A DNA stretch of 64,000 nucleotides from Gari tellinella (taxonomy: Eukaryota; Mollusca; Bivalvia; Cardiida; Psammobiidae): positions 45,194,356-45,258,355 of the forward strand of contig OV277870.1 of NCBI GenBank assembly GCA_922989275.2, read 5' to 3'. Below are positions 1 through 11,848 of this stretch, piece after piece. The position numbers were made by a program, and so were the translations under genes. The notes beneath the pieces are model-generated. The model worked only from the letters and a program-made list of their open reading frames with translations, ran no database searches and was not told where the DNA came from. Position 1 is the stretch's first letter. Every line of letters starts with the position of its first letter.

Positions 1-82
1 CATAAAAAGGCATGTTTATGAGGTAAATGGTTAAAGCCATGTCAGTCAAAATAGAACAGCTAGGCCTGCAGATAATTGGACA

Positions 83-339
83 TTAACCCAATACTATTGG
101 CCTGTTTCTATAATGTTGAAAATAGGAGACCACTTAAAGCAGGTGGAAAGTAAAGCAGAATGCGCCTTATGGCACATTCTGCTTTACTTGCAGCCTGCTG
201 TAAGCTCCAATCTGCTAGGAAATAGAAAAGTATATGTCTCATGGTATATATTTATGACTGTATAAAGTTGAACTCTTTTCTTCAGTGAAGGAGTAAATTA
301 ATGGCGTAAAAAGACGTATTTATGGGGATAATGGCTTAA
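83..339 (+). mobile_element. MITE A copy
   Basis: TTAACCC-type left end and a right end resembling GGATAATGGCTTAA. The hairpin core at 133-204 has mismatched tip arms (GCGCC/GGCAC). No coding capacity. Confidence 0.85.
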
Positions 340-444
340 CTAAAAGAGACTCCCAACATTTTCACTGAATACATGACTGTACACCGAAACCTACAAGAGT
401 TGAGTCTAATAACCTCTTTGAGCCAATTCAAATTCATGAGTAAT

Positions 445-637
445 CAGGGCCCCAGATAAGAGGTAGTTATTTCAACAAATCCAACATTTTCTCACTCTTT
501 TTAGCACCAAATCCTATGGTGTTACTACTCATTAGAATCGTCTCGAAGAGACGATTCTAATGAGTAGTGACACCATAGGGTTTTATTCAGAAATAAAGAT
601 TTTAGTTTTTGAAAAACTACCCTTATCTGGTGCTCTG
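445..637. mobile_element. MITE H copy with 6-bp duplication
   Basis: Begins CAGGGCCCCAGATAAG and ends CTTATCTGGTGCTCTG, with AGTAAT on both sides. The near-perfect hairpin at 511-581 contains ATTAGAATCGTCTC and its complement. Confidence 0.85.
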
Positions 638-1178
638 AGTAATTCTTTGACTTTGGGTTTGGTTGATGTTGCTAATCAATACATCGTTTGAATGGAACAT
701 CTGATTTTGATATTTGAAATTTATAATGTAACTCTCTTATTTAGGCGTGAGTTAAGATTGGTATAATATGGTACCGGTACCATAATATGCCCATATGGTA
801 TAATGACTGCCTTGTTTACAAGACCTGGGTCAGTCATGATAAAAGAACTCGTGCCAGGTGCTTGACAAACATAGTCATAGAACAGATGTTCAGAGTGCTT
901 AAAACCTTCATGCTGCGGAAACATTTGCTACTTAAATGTTACACTATTATGCCAGAGTGTGGGGGAAAACTTTTTATTATGAAGAAATCTCAGCAAGACT
1001 GTCAACGAGTTTACACTCAAATCTGATCCAAAACAGGATAAAAGAATTGTTTAGATCCAGTTTACTTGCATGTCTGATTGGAATCCAAAAACTGCATGCA
1101 AATGCAGTCGTTCTTCATCACCACTTTTCAAGAGTTATGCTCAAACTCTCATTACCGGTTTTTAAGACACGGGTGAAA
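638..1178. other. Unassigned AT-rich DNA
   Basis: Only short spurious reading frames and one small palindrome near 770 (GGTACCGGTACC) are visible. Confidence 0.4.
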
Positions 1179-1252
1179 GCTTAATGCAGGACAAAAGTAA
1201 TGCAGAAAGCTCCTACAGGAGCTTTCTGCATTACTTTTGTCCTGCATTAAGC
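1179..1252. repeat. Perfect 74-bp palindrome, core-1-related
   Basis: Arms read GCTTAATGCAGGACAAAAG...AGCTCC and its complement, an exact inverted repeat. The motif order (CTTAA, GCAGG, GCAGAAAGCTCC) parallels the J and A cores. Confidence 0.9.
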
Positions 1253-2286
1253 AGCTACTTGCATTGTATAGTTTCCATCTCATCCTGAACGGTCGGACTG
1301 TCAAGAAATGGTTGGCCTTCATGGTTGGTAGTTTAAGAGAGGAGGTGTTGTAGTCGTACTGCCATCTGAGGTCTGTAACGGTAATGTCAAGTATTGAACA
1401 GTGGAGACACCCAGCACTGTGACCTGTGGTGTCAAGTGGGCAAATATGACACATCAGCTGATGGCGATATCTTATAGGACTTCCACATGCCAAAGTCTCT
1501 TGCCTTGCTTTGCGTTTTGCCGTACAGATAATTAAACTTGTTAAAATTAAGGTTGAGGACCTCTAATGAGGTCAGGCCAATGTTGGTCAACATTGGTAAC
1601 TTATGATGAGCGATCAGCCATTCTTGTCAGCTGTAATTCTGCTAAAGCATTGGTTCGGAATGGACCTCCAGGTGACAAAAATGACCGATTGCTGTATGTC
1701 GAGTACCGATTTTGGTCCAATCTCATTAGGGTTTGTCAACCTTAAACCCCATTTAGGTACTTACTGGCCCATTGCAAATGGTATGTGTACCCTGATCAGG
1801 GTCTACACTGTTTGTCATTTTGACATATATTGTAAAAATCAACCATAAGGTCAAAGCTGGACTCAAAAATGGAAAAATAACCTTTCTTCAACTATAAGTG
1901 TGACTTGACTGATTATCAATGGATCCAGTAATGGTGCTATAATCAGTAAAATCTCAACTGATTATCAACACTGTTTGACACCAACTAGTTTTTAGGTTTT
2001 GTCCTCAAAGACATAAAATGTTAAGAATATGAAAGAAAAAAAGCAGTACTGGGTAACTGTTGTTTTAGTGATACTTTGATTGAAGCAGGAGATAAGTTTT
2101 ATTTAGAAAGGGGCTAAAACATGAGAGCAACTGTTTAAGCACTATAATCCTTATTTTATTATCAGATTTCATGATTAGTACCAATATAATACTGTAACTC
2201 CATGTTGAAAGATTCATATTATAGTCTAACCTGTATTGTATGACAATTCAGTGATGAAACATGTTGATATCTTAAAACATGTTGCT
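1253..2286. other. Mostly unassigned; D-like fragment at about 1790-1882
   Basis: Bases 1790-1882 match the right interior of MITE D (GATCAGGGTCTACACTGTTTG, then TATTGTAAAAATCAACC). The rest shows nothing recognisable. Confidence 0.4.
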
Positions 2287-2536
2287 ATAACCCTTTACTC
2301 CATAGCCTGTTTCTAGTTTTGAAAATAGGGGACTACTTAAAGCAGGTTGAAAGTAAAGCAGAATGCGCCATATGGCGCATTCTGCTTTACTTTCAGCCTG
2401 CTTTAAGCTATTACCTGCTAGAATAAGGAAAGTATTAAATATGACATATTCATAACGGTATATATTGGAACTATTTTCTTCAGCGGATGAATAAAATGCA
2501 TGTGCTAAAAGGTGCTTCTATGAGGGAAAGGGTTAA
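2287..2536 (+). mobile_element. MITE A copy
   Basis: Left TATAACCCTTTACTCC, right GGGAAAGGGTTAA. Near-perfect hairpin at 2336-2407 with symmetric tip GCGCCATATGGCGC. Confidence 0.88.
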
Positions 2537-2966
2537 AACATGTTGCTATAATAGTCACTATAATAAGATCTACAAAGGTAATGCATAAAACTCACAAACA
2601 ATTTTATACATTTCTTTTGTCCTGCATTATATATAATAAGCTGACTGTCTTCTAAGTAAAATTAATAATTCATCTTATTTTGATTGGCCTCAGATAACCA
2701 TAGAGGTTTTACTGTAATTTATGAATGAAATGCCAGACTTTGTGCCACTTTAGCTACTAGACCATAACCACAGTTATGGAGGTTAAGCCTATGGATACTT
2801 TTAAATGTTTATAAACGTGTGTTAACAGCTGCCATTCCAAAGAACAACCATGAGAAATCTCTGAGAAAGTTTCAAGCTAAATTCTTTTCTTCATAGTATC
2901 ATCTTTCCCCACCTCTATAATATTCCTCATTGAGATTCTTTTTCATGCAGTCTTACCTTGTCCTGC

Positions 2967-3218
2967 TTAACCCTATCCCCCATAGAAGCGACTTTTAGCG
3001 TATTCAATATTTTCCTTCGCTGAAGAAAGTAGTTCCAGTTTATGCCCTCATGAACAATTACCGTAACAAATATTTTATATAGCCTAGTAGATGATAGTTT
3101 AAAGCAGGCTGAAAGTAAAGCAGAATGTGCCTTAAGGCACATTCTGCTTTACTTTCACCCTGCTTTAAGTGATTACCTGTATTTGATGTTATAAACGGGT
3201 TATTGGGTAAAGGGTTAA
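2967..3218 (-). mobile_element. MITE A copy
   Basis: TTAACCCTATCCCCCATAG...GGTAAAGGGTTAA. Hairpin 3099-3169 with symmetric tip GTGCCTTAAGGCAC. Shares its right TTAA with the next copy. Confidence 0.88.
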
Positions 3219-3422
3219 TCCATTACCCAATAATTATGCCTTTTACACCTTTAATTTATTCCTTCACTGTTGAAAATAGTTCCAATTTAAACAGGCGTGA
3301 ATATGACCCTTAAGAATTATGTCCTATATTCTAGCAGATAATAGCAGAATGGGTCTTTCAACCTGCTTTAAGTGTCCATTTATCTTAAATACAAGACAAA
3401 GGCTATGGGGTAATGGGTTTAA
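3215..3422 (-). mobile_element. MITE A copy, hairpin decayed
   Basis: Starts at the shared TTAA with ATCCATTACCC and ends GGGGTAATGGGTTTAA. Most of the hairpin core is lost. Confidence 0.75.
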
Positions 3423-3518
3423 GAGCCATTGAAATCTTTTACATATTTATGCAGATGGCTGCTTAAAGCAAACTTAAAGTAAAACTAAGATGGAGGGAGC
3501 TTTCTGCAAACACCAGTT

Positions 3519-3772
3519 TTAACCCTTTCCCTCATGGAAGCGCCTTTTAGCGCGTTTAATTTATTCCTCCTCTGAAGAAAATAGTTCAAACTTATACAGT
3601 CATGAATATGTATTATAAGAAATGTTTTCTATATTCTAGCAGATGGTAGCTTAAAGCAGGTTGAAAGTAAAGCAGAATGTGCCTTAAGGCACATTCTGCT
3701 TTACTTTCAACCTGCTTTAAGTGGTCACTAATATCTTCAATACAAGAACTAGGCTATGAAGTAAAGGTTTAA
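3519..3772 (-). mobile_element. MITE A copy
   Basis: TTAACCCTTTCCCTCATGG...GTAAAGGTTTAA. Hairpin 3650-3721 with symmetric GTGCC/GGCAC tip. Confidence 0.87.
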
Positions 3773-4429
3773 ACAATGAAAATTGGGTGAAAGGGTCTAC
3801 TGGGGATCTCTAAAACAGCTGCTGATAGCTTCATTTAGGGTGGGAGTTATTCAGAAATCTGCTACTGGAGCTTTCTCAATAACTTTTTGTCCTGCGTTAA
3901 GCAAGCACTTATATTTCGAGATCCCCATGATTTACGTTATGAGTGATTGTTATACTTTCCATAAGGTTTACTTGTAAAACCCAAAGTGCACACAGGCTTA
4001 TAAGTGTGGGGGATCTTTCATGGTTGGTGAGCTATGCGGCAGTGCAGTGAACCTCTCAGGATTGATAAATGTGTATATCACAGTCGTATTTCGAGGGGGA
4101 TGGTTAACATTGTGAATAAACAGCTGATGAGTTAGTTTTGTAAATGCACATATGATACATTGATACATGTTTCGCTTGAGGCTCTTGGATTATTTTAAGT
4201 GTGTACAAGCATTATAGAAGTTGTGGAATTAGGACAGAAGGATTTTTACCAAAAAAGTGGAATATTAAATTTTGTTTATTCAGAGATTAAGGTGTGTATT
4301 GGATTTAGTGTTTTAGTATCTTTTTATACTAGTACTTGTATAATCTAGTACTTTACAGGATTACTCATCTAGTATAGGGTACTTTAAGTACAGTACAGTC
4401 AGTCTTGTATTAAGCAACAACACATTGAA
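3773..4429. other. Mostly unassigned; decayed core-1 palindrome near 3815-3906
   Basis: GGAGCTTTCTCAATAAC and TTTTGTCCTGCGTTAAGC at 3865-3902 resemble one arm of the 1179 palindrome. The rest is unrecognised. Confidence 0.4.
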
Positions 4430-4625
4430 CAGGGCTCCATGCAGATAAGGGGGAGTAATCTGAACAAATCCAATATTTTTTCACTTATTCAGCACCAAAT
4501 CCTATGGTGTTACTACTCATTAGAATCGTCTCGAAGAGACGATTCTAATGAGTAGTGACACCATAGGGTTTTAAGCAGAAATAAAGATTTTAATTTTTGA
4601 AATACTCCCCTTATCTGGAGCCCTG
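4430..4625. mobile_element. MITE H copy with 6-bp duplication
   Basis: CAGGGCTCC...GGAGCCCTG flanked by ATTGAA at 4424-4429 and 4626-4631. The internal palindrome is centred on GTCTCGAAGAGAC. Confidence 0.9.
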
Positions 4626-4662
4626 ATTGAAGTAGCATGGATACCTCATTAGACAAGTGTAT

Positions 4663-4736
4663 GCTTAATGCAGGATTGAAAGAAGGAGCTCCTATATGAT
4701 CTTTCTGTATTATTTCTTTTATCCTGCATTTATCAA
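4663..4736. repeat. Decayed core-1-related palindrome
   Basis: ATGCTTAATGCAGGATTG and TTTATCCTGCATTTA flank imperfect AGGAGCTCC arms. A diverged relative of the 1179 palindrome. Confidence 0.55.
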
Positions 4737-4949
4737 ACATAATTATATAGAATCTAAAAGATACTGCAGATGGGTAATCACTGAAGTTGCTTGATATTAG
4801 ATTGTACTTTGTAGGTCAGAAATGAAGTATAGTAAAGTACAAGAAACTCTGTAAAATGAAATCATTTCATACAGGCAGATATTTTTGTTTGTTTTATAGC
4901 GGGGTTCTTTAAAACAGAAAAAAATAAAAATACTGAGAGTGAAACATAC

Positions 4950-5201
4950 TTAACCCTTTACCTGATAGCCTATTTCTATAACGAAAGATAGGTGACTACT
5001 TAAAGCAGGTTGAAAGTAAAGCAGAATGCGCCTTAGGGCGCATTCTGCTTTACTTTCAGCCTGCTTTAAGCTATCATGTGCTAGAATATAGAAAATATTC
5101 CCTATAATACATATTCATTACTGATTAAATCGGAACTATTTTCTTCAGCGGATGAATAAATCATATCCGCTAAAAGGCGCTTCTATTGGGGAAAGGGTTA
5201 A
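4950..5201 (+). mobile_element. MITE A copy
   Basis: TTAACCCTTTACC...GGGAAAGGGTTAA. Hairpin 4999-5070 with tip GCGCCTTAGGGCGC. Confidence 0.9.
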
Positions 5202-5245
5202 ACTTGTGTTGTTTCATTGTTAAAAAGAAGATTCATAGGCAGTAT

Positions 5246-5546
5246 TTAACCTTTTCCTCAACATAAACACCATACAGCATCCATACCCCTTCCTCAATAT
5301 ATAGTATAATATTAATAAAACACCCCAAATGAACATTTTTAGCTGTTGAATATTGGTGGCTGCTTAAAGCAAAGTGAAAGTATAGCATAAAACTCACGTT
5401 TATTTTTAGCTTGCTGCTTTACTTTCATCTTGTTTTAAGCTGCCACCTAAATTCAACCCCATCAGTGAACAATCATGCATTTTCAGTGCTTATTTAGAGG
5501 AGTAAGTATAGGGGTCCTATGGCACTTCCGTTTAGGAAAGGGTTAA
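5246..5546. mobile_element. MITE O copy (TTAA family with core-1-like hairpin)
   Basis: TTAACCTTTTCCTC left and AGGAAAGGGTTAA right. The core GCTTAAAGCAAAGTGAAAG...CTTTCATCTTGTTTTAAGC is J-like. The right TTAA is shared with the next A copy. Confidence 0.65.
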
Positions 5547-5795
5547 CCCTTTACCCCAGAAATACACCTTTTTATGACTTTTATTTATTCCTCCACTGAA
5601 GAAAATAGTTCAAATTTACACAGTCATGAATATGTACCATAAGAAATATTTTATATATTCTAGCAGATTGTAGCCTAAAAGCAGGCGGAAAGTAAAGCAG
5701 AATGTGCCTTATGGCGCATTCTGCTTTACTTTCAACCTGCTTTAAGTGGTCACCTGTCTTCAAAACTAGAAACGAGATATGGGGTAATGGGTTAA
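5543..5795 (-). mobile_element. MITE A copy
   Basis: TTAACCCTTTACCCC...GGGGTAATGGGTTAA. Hairpin 5673-5746; tip arms differ (GTGCC/GGCGC). Confidence 0.88.
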
Positions 5796-6142
5796 ACACT
5801 GGTTAAAGGGTAAAAAATGTTGGATGGGGGAGAACACTGTTGATGATAATATTTCAAGGTTATTGTAAGTTAAGCATGCACTGTGGCTTCAGACGAGATG
5901 GGTTGAGGGTTGTTGTTGCTATTGTTGATGATACATTTCAGTGAGTGAGGCATGGATAGGGTCTGCTCTTGATGATAATATTTGAAGATTTCCAGAGTTA
6001 TTACAGGTCAAGTACATACTACAGATAAAGTGACATGTTATTCCTGGGCCACTCCATGCAAACACTATTTCACAAAGCATTTTCATAAGTTTATGCTTTA
6101 CCCGTTGAGTGAGGGAGCAGGGTTCAAGCAGCCATGACCTTT

Positions 6143-6209
6143 GCAAACAGTTTGAATCCTGATCAGACGCCGAGTTACTCGGCGTCTGATCAGAATTCAA
6201 ACTGTTTGT
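6143..6209. repeat. Core-2 hairpin
   Basis: GCAAACAGTTTGAATCCTG, then GATCAGACGCCGAG and the inverted arm. One mismatch cluster near the stem base. Outer element ends were not resolved. Confidence 0.8.
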
Positions 6210-6354
6210 CACTCAGCTTGTGTTTCTACAGAAAATGAAGGAAGAGAAAGTTTATGTGTTAAAGCAGACAACCTTTTTGAGCAGACACCAGTTCTTAAAG
6301 GGTTTATCACTGTTGAAACCTTTTAAAGTTTGTCTCCTCAGAATATCATCTGCT

Positions 6355-6543
6355 TTAATTCGTTACCCCATAAATACCCCTTTCTACGCCTTTAACTTAC
6401 TCCTCCACAGAAGAAAATAGTTCCACCTGTTACAGTAATGAATTATGTACTGTTGGAAATATGGTCTTTATTCTAGTAAATGGTAGCTTAAAGCAGGTTG
6501 AAAGTCTTGAAAACTAGAAACAGGATATGAGGTAATGGGTTAA
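6355..6543 (-). mobile_element. MITE A copy, one hairpin arm deleted
   Basis: TTAATTCGTTACCCC...GGTAATGGGTTAA. After GCTTAAAGCAGGTTGAAAG the sequence jumps to the outer right arm (CTTGAAAACTAG), so the hairpin tip and second arm are gone. Confidence 0.8.
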
Positions 6544-6795
6544 TTCATATACATATGGGATGTTGCATCAAATATTGCATACATTGCAGGGACTTATATA
6601 AACATCCTATACAAGCTGAGTATATATATAGATTTAAATAAGGTCTGTCAGGTCCCAGGATCTGTCAGAAACCCAATGATCAGGATCTGCACTGTTAGTC
6701 ATACCTCTAAATAGTTTGGAGATGCACCCCTTGAGAGTCCATGTAAATTGGTCATAATCACTAAATGGAGGAGTCTATTTGAAATATCAACATTG

Positions 6796-7047
6796 TTAAC
6801 CCTTTACCCAATAGTCTGTTTCTAGTTTTGAAAATAGGTGACTATTTAAAGCAGGTTGAAAGTAAAGCAGAATGCGTCTTCGGGCACATTCTGCTTTACT
6901 TTGAGCCTGCTTTAAGCTACCACATGCTAGAATAAAGAAAATATTCCATATGATACATATTCATGACTGTATAAATTGGAACTATTTTTTTCAGCGGAGG
7001 AATAAACTGTGGTGCTAAAAGGCGCTTATATTGGGGGAAAGGGTTAA
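6796..7047 (+). mobile_element. MITE A copy
   Basis: TTAACCCTTTACCC...GGGGGAAAGGGTTAA. The core tip is asymmetric (GCGTCTTCGGGCAC). Confidence 0.87.
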
Positions 7048-7050
7048 GGT

Positions 7051-8424
7051 TTAATGAACCCATTACCCCATAAATACACCTTTTTACGCCAACTTTTTAG
7101 CTCACCTGAGCACAAAGTGCTCAAGGTGAGCTTTTGTGGTCGGTCTTTGTCCGGCGTCCGTCGTGCGTTGTGCGTCAACAATTTCTTCAAACATCTTCTT
7201 CTTCAAAACCGCTTGCCTGATTGCAACCAAACTTCACAGGAATGTTTCTTTGGTCAAGCTCTTTCAAAGTTGTTCAAAGAATTTGAGACAATGCAGAACT
7301 CTGGTTGCCATGGCAACCAAAGTGAAAAAATAAGGAAATCTTAAAAAATCTTCTTGTCAAAAACCACAAAGGCTAGAGCTTAGATATTTGGCACATAGTA
7401 TCATCTATAAGTCCTCTATCAAGATTGTTCAAAGTTTGCCCCTGGGGTCAAAATTGGCCCCGCCCCGGGGGTCAACGTTTTACATAGAGTTATATAGTGA
7501 AATGTTCAAACATCTTTTTCTCTGAAACCAATATGTCCAGAGCTTTGATATTTAGCATGGTATTACTTCTAGAGGTATTTGACTTATGTTGTTGAATCGG
7601 TTCCGGTCCGTTGCATATCTGGGTCACCGAAGCTAAAAATAGATTTTTTTTCCATGAGAACTTTAAAAATCTTCTCGTCTGAAACCATAGTACACTTAGC
7701 TTAGATATTTTGCACATAGCATCGTCAACAGATCCTCTATCAAAGTTGTTCAAATTTTGTCCCTGGGGTCAAAATTGGCCCGGCCCCGGGGGTCAACGTT
7801 TTACATAGAGTTATATAGTGAAATGTTCAAACATCTTTTTCTCTGGAACAAATATGACCAGAGCTTTGATATTTGGCATTATGTAAGTTTTAGAGGTCCT
7901 TCACATATATGGATGAATTGGTTCTGGTCTGTTATATATCTGGGTCACCGGAGCTAAAAATAGATTTTTTCAATGAAAACTTCAAAAATCTTCTAGTCTG
8001 AAACCATAGTACACTGAGTTAAGATATTTTGCACATATCATCGTTTACAGGTCCTCTATCTAAGTTGTTCAAATTTTGCCCCTGGGGTCAAAATTGGCCC
8101 CGCCCTGGGGGTCACCTTTTACAAATCTTCTTTTCTGAAATCACGTGACCCATCCTAGTGTCACCATTGTCAGGTGAGCGATCAAGGGCCATTCTGACCC
8201 TCTTGTTAAATTTATTACTCCACTGAAAGAAATATTCCCATTTTATAAGATAGGAATATATATCATAAGAATTTTTTGCTATAATCCTAGTAGATAGTAA
8301 CTTAAAGCAGGCTGAAAGTAAAGCAGAATGCACCTTAAGAAGGTGCATTCTGCTTTACTTTTAACCTGCTTTAAGTGGGCACCTGTCTTCATAACTAGAA
8401 ACATGCTATGGGGTAATGGGTGAA
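7051..8424 (-). mobile_element. MITE A copy split by a pearl-like insertion
   Basis: Left end at 7051-7089 (CCCATTACCCCATAAATAC) stops at TTTTTACGCC. The element resumes at 8208 with AAATTTATTACTCCACTG, as A does elsewhere. Hairpin 8301-8374 has tip GCACC/GGTGC. Confidence 0.85.
7090..8207 (+). mobile_element. Pearl-like element, inserted in MITE A
   Basis: Starts AACTTTTTAGCTCACCTG with a short hairpin (GAGCACAAAGTGCTC) and ends GGTGAGCGATCAAGGGCC...CTCTTGTT. The interior repeats about every 320 bp (GTCAACGTTTTACATAGAG at 7471 and 7792). Resembles bivalve pearl/Helentron-associated elements. Confidence 0.75.
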
Positions 8425-8463
8425 AGTGCAATTAAGTTATGTACTAACAATATCAAACATTGT

Positions 8464-8669
8464 TTAACCCTCGTTTGGAAAAACTTCAGTGCATGCAGAC
8501 CCTAAAGGAGCTGTCTAATATCAGGGTCGGGACTGTTTTATTAGAGGATATGTCTGTCATGAATCTGCTCCCTTTTCTGAAAAAAACTTTCAATATTTTA
8601 TTAGCCATTGTAATAGTTAAGATAATTATATGTTCACAGTGGATAGATATTCAGCAAGAGAATGGTAAA
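8464..8669 (+). mobile_element. MITE G copy, decayed
   Basis: Starts TTTAACCCTCG. Contains CAGACCCTAAAGGAGCTGTC, a decayed core-2 hairpin, then GTCTGTCATGA and TTATTAGCCATTGTAATAG as in other G copies. Confidence 0.6.
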
Positions 8670-8945
8670 TGAGAGCACTTATGTACTTTAAAATTTCCTG
8701 TCCTAGATTTTATACAAACCTACCATTTGTGTTACCATATAAGGCTCTAGTACAAATTTAATTTGAAATACAATCTGTAACATCATTAGCGAATCTTCAG
8801 TTTAATATTTCAGAGTTTTATTTCATCTTGTTTTAATAATTTACTCCTTACACCTCATTATTTCTGCATAAAGGAAAGTTATAGTCCTCACCAAGAGGAA
8901 GGCATGAACACAGAAGGTATTTCCAGCATCTTTTTAGAAGGTAGT

Positions 8946-9183
8946 TTAACCCATTACCCCATAAATATGCCTTTTTATGCCTCTAATTTATGCCTCCACT
9001 GAAGAGCATAGTTCCAATTTATACAGTCATGAATATGTTTCTATATCTTAGCAAACTGTAGCTTAAAGCAGGTTGAAAGTAAAGCAGAATGCGCCTTAAG
9101 GCACATTCTGCTTTACTTTCAACCTGCTTTAAGTGGTCACCTGTCTTCAAAACCAGAAAACTGGCTATGGGGTAATGGATTAA
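8946..9183 (-). mobile_element. MITE A copy
   Basis: TTAACCCATTACCCC...GGGGTAATGGATTAA. Hairpin 9062-9133. Confidence 0.9.
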
Positions 9184-9296
9184 ATAAAACAGAATGCTCA
9201 TTTAGGAATATACTACCTGATAAGCAATAAGTTAATATCTAGATCAGGCATCAAGTATTGTTTATTTTGGATCAAGATGATAATGTCAGGTTTTCC

Positions 9297-9522
9297 TTAA
9301 CCCTTTACCCAATAGCCTGTTTCTAGTTTTGGAAATAGGTGACTATATAAAGCAGGTTGAAAGTAAAGCAGAATGTGCCTTAAGGCGAATTCTGCTTTAC
9401 TTTCAGCCTGCTTTAATATTCCTTATGATACATATTAATAACTGTATAAATTGGAACTATTTTCTTTACTGGAGGAATATATTGAATGCACTAAAAGGTG
9501 CTTCTATTGGGAAAAGGGTTAA
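9297..9522 (+). mobile_element. MITE A copy
   Basis: TTAACCCTTTACCC...GAAAAGGGTTAA. Hairpin 9347-9415; right tip reads GGCGAATT, an arm mismatch. Confidence 0.87.
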
Positions 9523-9629
9523 ACCAAAGTCTACTTCATGGCAAAATTTGAAACTTTTACAGACATTGACTTCAAAGTACAGTAAAAAAAAAATCTTACA
9601 TAACGAACGCAAAAAACAAGGTTTGGTTA

Positions 9630-9754
9630 CATAAAAGACATGTGGCTGCTTAAAGCCTAAAGGAGCTTTCTGTTTTATGATCACCTTGCTTGAAGCTGCC
9701 ACCTGACTAAATCAACACAATTTAGTGGTTGTAATAGAGAGGTTTTACTATGTA
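9630..9754. mobile_element. MITE J, right half
   Basis: Core remnant GCTGCTTAAAGCC...CACCTTGCTTGAAGC, followed by TTTAGTGGTTGTAATAGAG and GGTTTTACTATGTA, the J right end. Confidence 0.65.
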
Positions 9755-9979
9755 CAATACTATGCTTGGAGAAGGTGGAGCCATCTATTAGTGTTTTCTT
9801 CGGACCTGTCATAGTTATTTTTAGATTGGAACATTCTAAAATTTTAAAAGGGATGATCACCGTACAAGTTGATTTCCGTACAGTCAGCCAGGGATGCGGA
9901 AAGCTGTATTTATTGTGCGTAATGTACAGTAGAGAAGACATTATTATTTTCCGAATAAACGCAAACGCTATGCACTAAA

Positions 9980-10142
9980 CTGTAGAAAATTATTTTTATC
10001 TTTTTAATCTGGGTGGCAAACAGGTTGGAGCCTGATCAGACGCCGGGTTACCCAGCGTATGATCTGGCTCCAACCTGTTTGCAATGGACATAATAGTTTT
10101 TAGCATAAACACGTTTATTGAGAATGAATAACATATCAGTAA
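9980..10142. mobile_element. MITE L copy, ends decayed
   Basis: The core hairpin GGCAAACAGGTTGGAGCC...GGCTCCAACCTGTTTGC and TAGCATAAACACGTTTATTG match L. The CAGTGGAGAAT ends are no longer clear. Confidence 0.65.
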
Positions 10143-10488
10143 AATTAGCGCAGCTGTCTCGTGCTGCACGAGGATCATGCTTATCTCAAGTTGGAAAGTG
10201 TACGACTATATAGATCCGATGTTACGCTGTTATCTATTTACCATTATGAACTATTCTGTTCTAAAAATAACTCCGACAGGTCAGAAAAATCGGACATGTT
10301 ATAGCAGGTGTAGGGTGTAGAAAAACATGTATTTCACGAGAGAGCCATGACTGTCACATACTGATTCATGTCTGTAAACATGACCTTGATATATTGACAG
10401 CTACAGTCAGGATAGAAACCTATATCAGTTACATTATTTATCCCTTTACCCCATCCATAAAAATACCTTTTCATGTTTCACCTTTTCC

Positions 10489-10735
10489 CTAACCCATTGC
10501 TCCATAAATATGCCTTTTTACGCCTTTTTTTTATTCCTCCACTAAGGAAAATAGTTCCACTTGATACAATCATGAATTTGCAATTTAGAAAATTTATATC
10601 TTATACACAAGCAGATGGTAGCTTAAAGCAGGCTGAAAGTAAAGCAGAGCCTGAAGGTGCATTCTGCTTTACTTTCAAACTGCTTTCAGTGGTCACCTGT
10701 CTTCAATATTAGAAACAGGCTTTATGGGGTAATTC
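10489..10735 (-). mobile_element. MITE A copy
   Basis: CTAACCCATTGCTCC left, TATGGGGTAATTC right. The hairpin tip is partly deleted on one side (CAGAGCCTGAAGGTGC). A second A-like left end lies just upstream at 10441. Confidence 0.75.
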
Positions 10736-11164
10736 AGAGAAATACCTTCTCTTAGGAATGCATTTTCTTGCTTTTACCTATTCCTTTTAGAAATGCCTTT
10801 CAAGGTGTATTACAGTAACTTCGTTATTACCACAGATACCTTCAATTCTAACTTCTAATACATGACAAAAGTAATGCAGAAAGCTCCTATGCCTTTCATT
10901 CTCAGATTTCTGTCAATACCTTGGTTTTGTAACTTCAAGACATTGAATTGCTCAGAATTGCTTTCTTTGTGCCTGTCTTTTATGTAGATTATCATTTATT
11001 AGATCTATGTGTACAAATATCATTGGAGAAAATTTGCACATTGTTTCCATAGCAATACGTTTTATATTTGAAATTTATCAGAAAAGAATTCCTCAAGGAG
11101 TAAAAAGTTGGGTTGAAATGTTTCTTTGAAAGCTCACAAAACTTCTTGTTTTTAGCTGTTTGCC
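10736..11164. other. Unassigned; half palindrome at 10863-10892
   Basis: GACAAAAGTAATGCAGAAAG at 10864 matches one arm of the 1179 palindrome without its partner. Confidence 0.4.
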
Positions 11165-11404
11165 TTAAACCCTTTCCCCCATAGAAGCGCCTTTTAGCGA
11201 ATATGATTTATTCCTCCGCTGAAGAAAATAGTTCCAATTTAATCAGTCATGAATATATATTATAGGGAATATTTTCTATATTCTAGCACATGATATCTTA
11301 AACCAGGCTAAAAGTAAAGCATTCTGCTTTACTTTCAACCTACTTTAAGTACATGTAGTCATCTATCCTCAATACTATAAATAGGCTATCAGGTAATGGG
11401 TTAA
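11165..11404 (-). mobile_element. MITE A copy, short core
   Basis: TTAAACCCTTTCCCCC...AGGTAATGGGTTAA. Core 11296-11348 lacks the GCGCC tip, giving a shorter hairpin. Confidence 0.82.
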
Positions 11405-11625
11405 GTATGGAATAAACACTGCATGCTCAAAATGATTTCTGATAGAATTCAGGAATTGACGTTTTCTTAATGCTGAAACTTACTCTTTTTTTTCAAATAT
11501 GCAGAATTAAGCTTTGATTAACTAGAAAACTTGAAATTTGATAAAAAGGAAACTTATGCATTGACTAATTTTTAGCCAAACTGTTTGTAAATGTTTGCAA
11601 CATTTGTTTCCAGCAAGTTGAAGGT

Positions 11626-11848
11626 TTAACCTTTACTATACTGACTCTTTGAGAGTGAACTATTCTATTTTCTAAATAATAACCAGTTTACATTGACTCT
11701 TGAGGGCCCGGGTTTGTCCCAAAAATATTTAAAACCAAAGCAAACAGTGCATACCCTGATCATAGGGCTCCTTTAGGAGCCCTCTGATCTGGTCTACACT
11801 GTTTGCAAGTTATGTATATATCCCGCATAGTAAGGTTTCAAGGGTTAA
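11626..11848. mobile_element. MITE E copy
   Basis: TTAACCTTTACTATACTG...TTTCAAGGGTTAA. Interior has TTGACTCTTGAGGGCC and a core-2 hairpin ending CTACACTGTTTGC. Confidence 0.7.

Noticed and set aside
1179..1252. microRNA precursor or Rho-independent terminator
   Set aside because: The perfect symmetric stem, the multi-copy nature and relation to MITE cores favour a transposon remnant. Terminators of this type do not apply to animal DNA.
1152..1493. Minus-strand frame of 113 codons overlapping the 1179 palindrome
   Set aside because: Part of it translates the palindrome; no domain, codon bias or splice signals.
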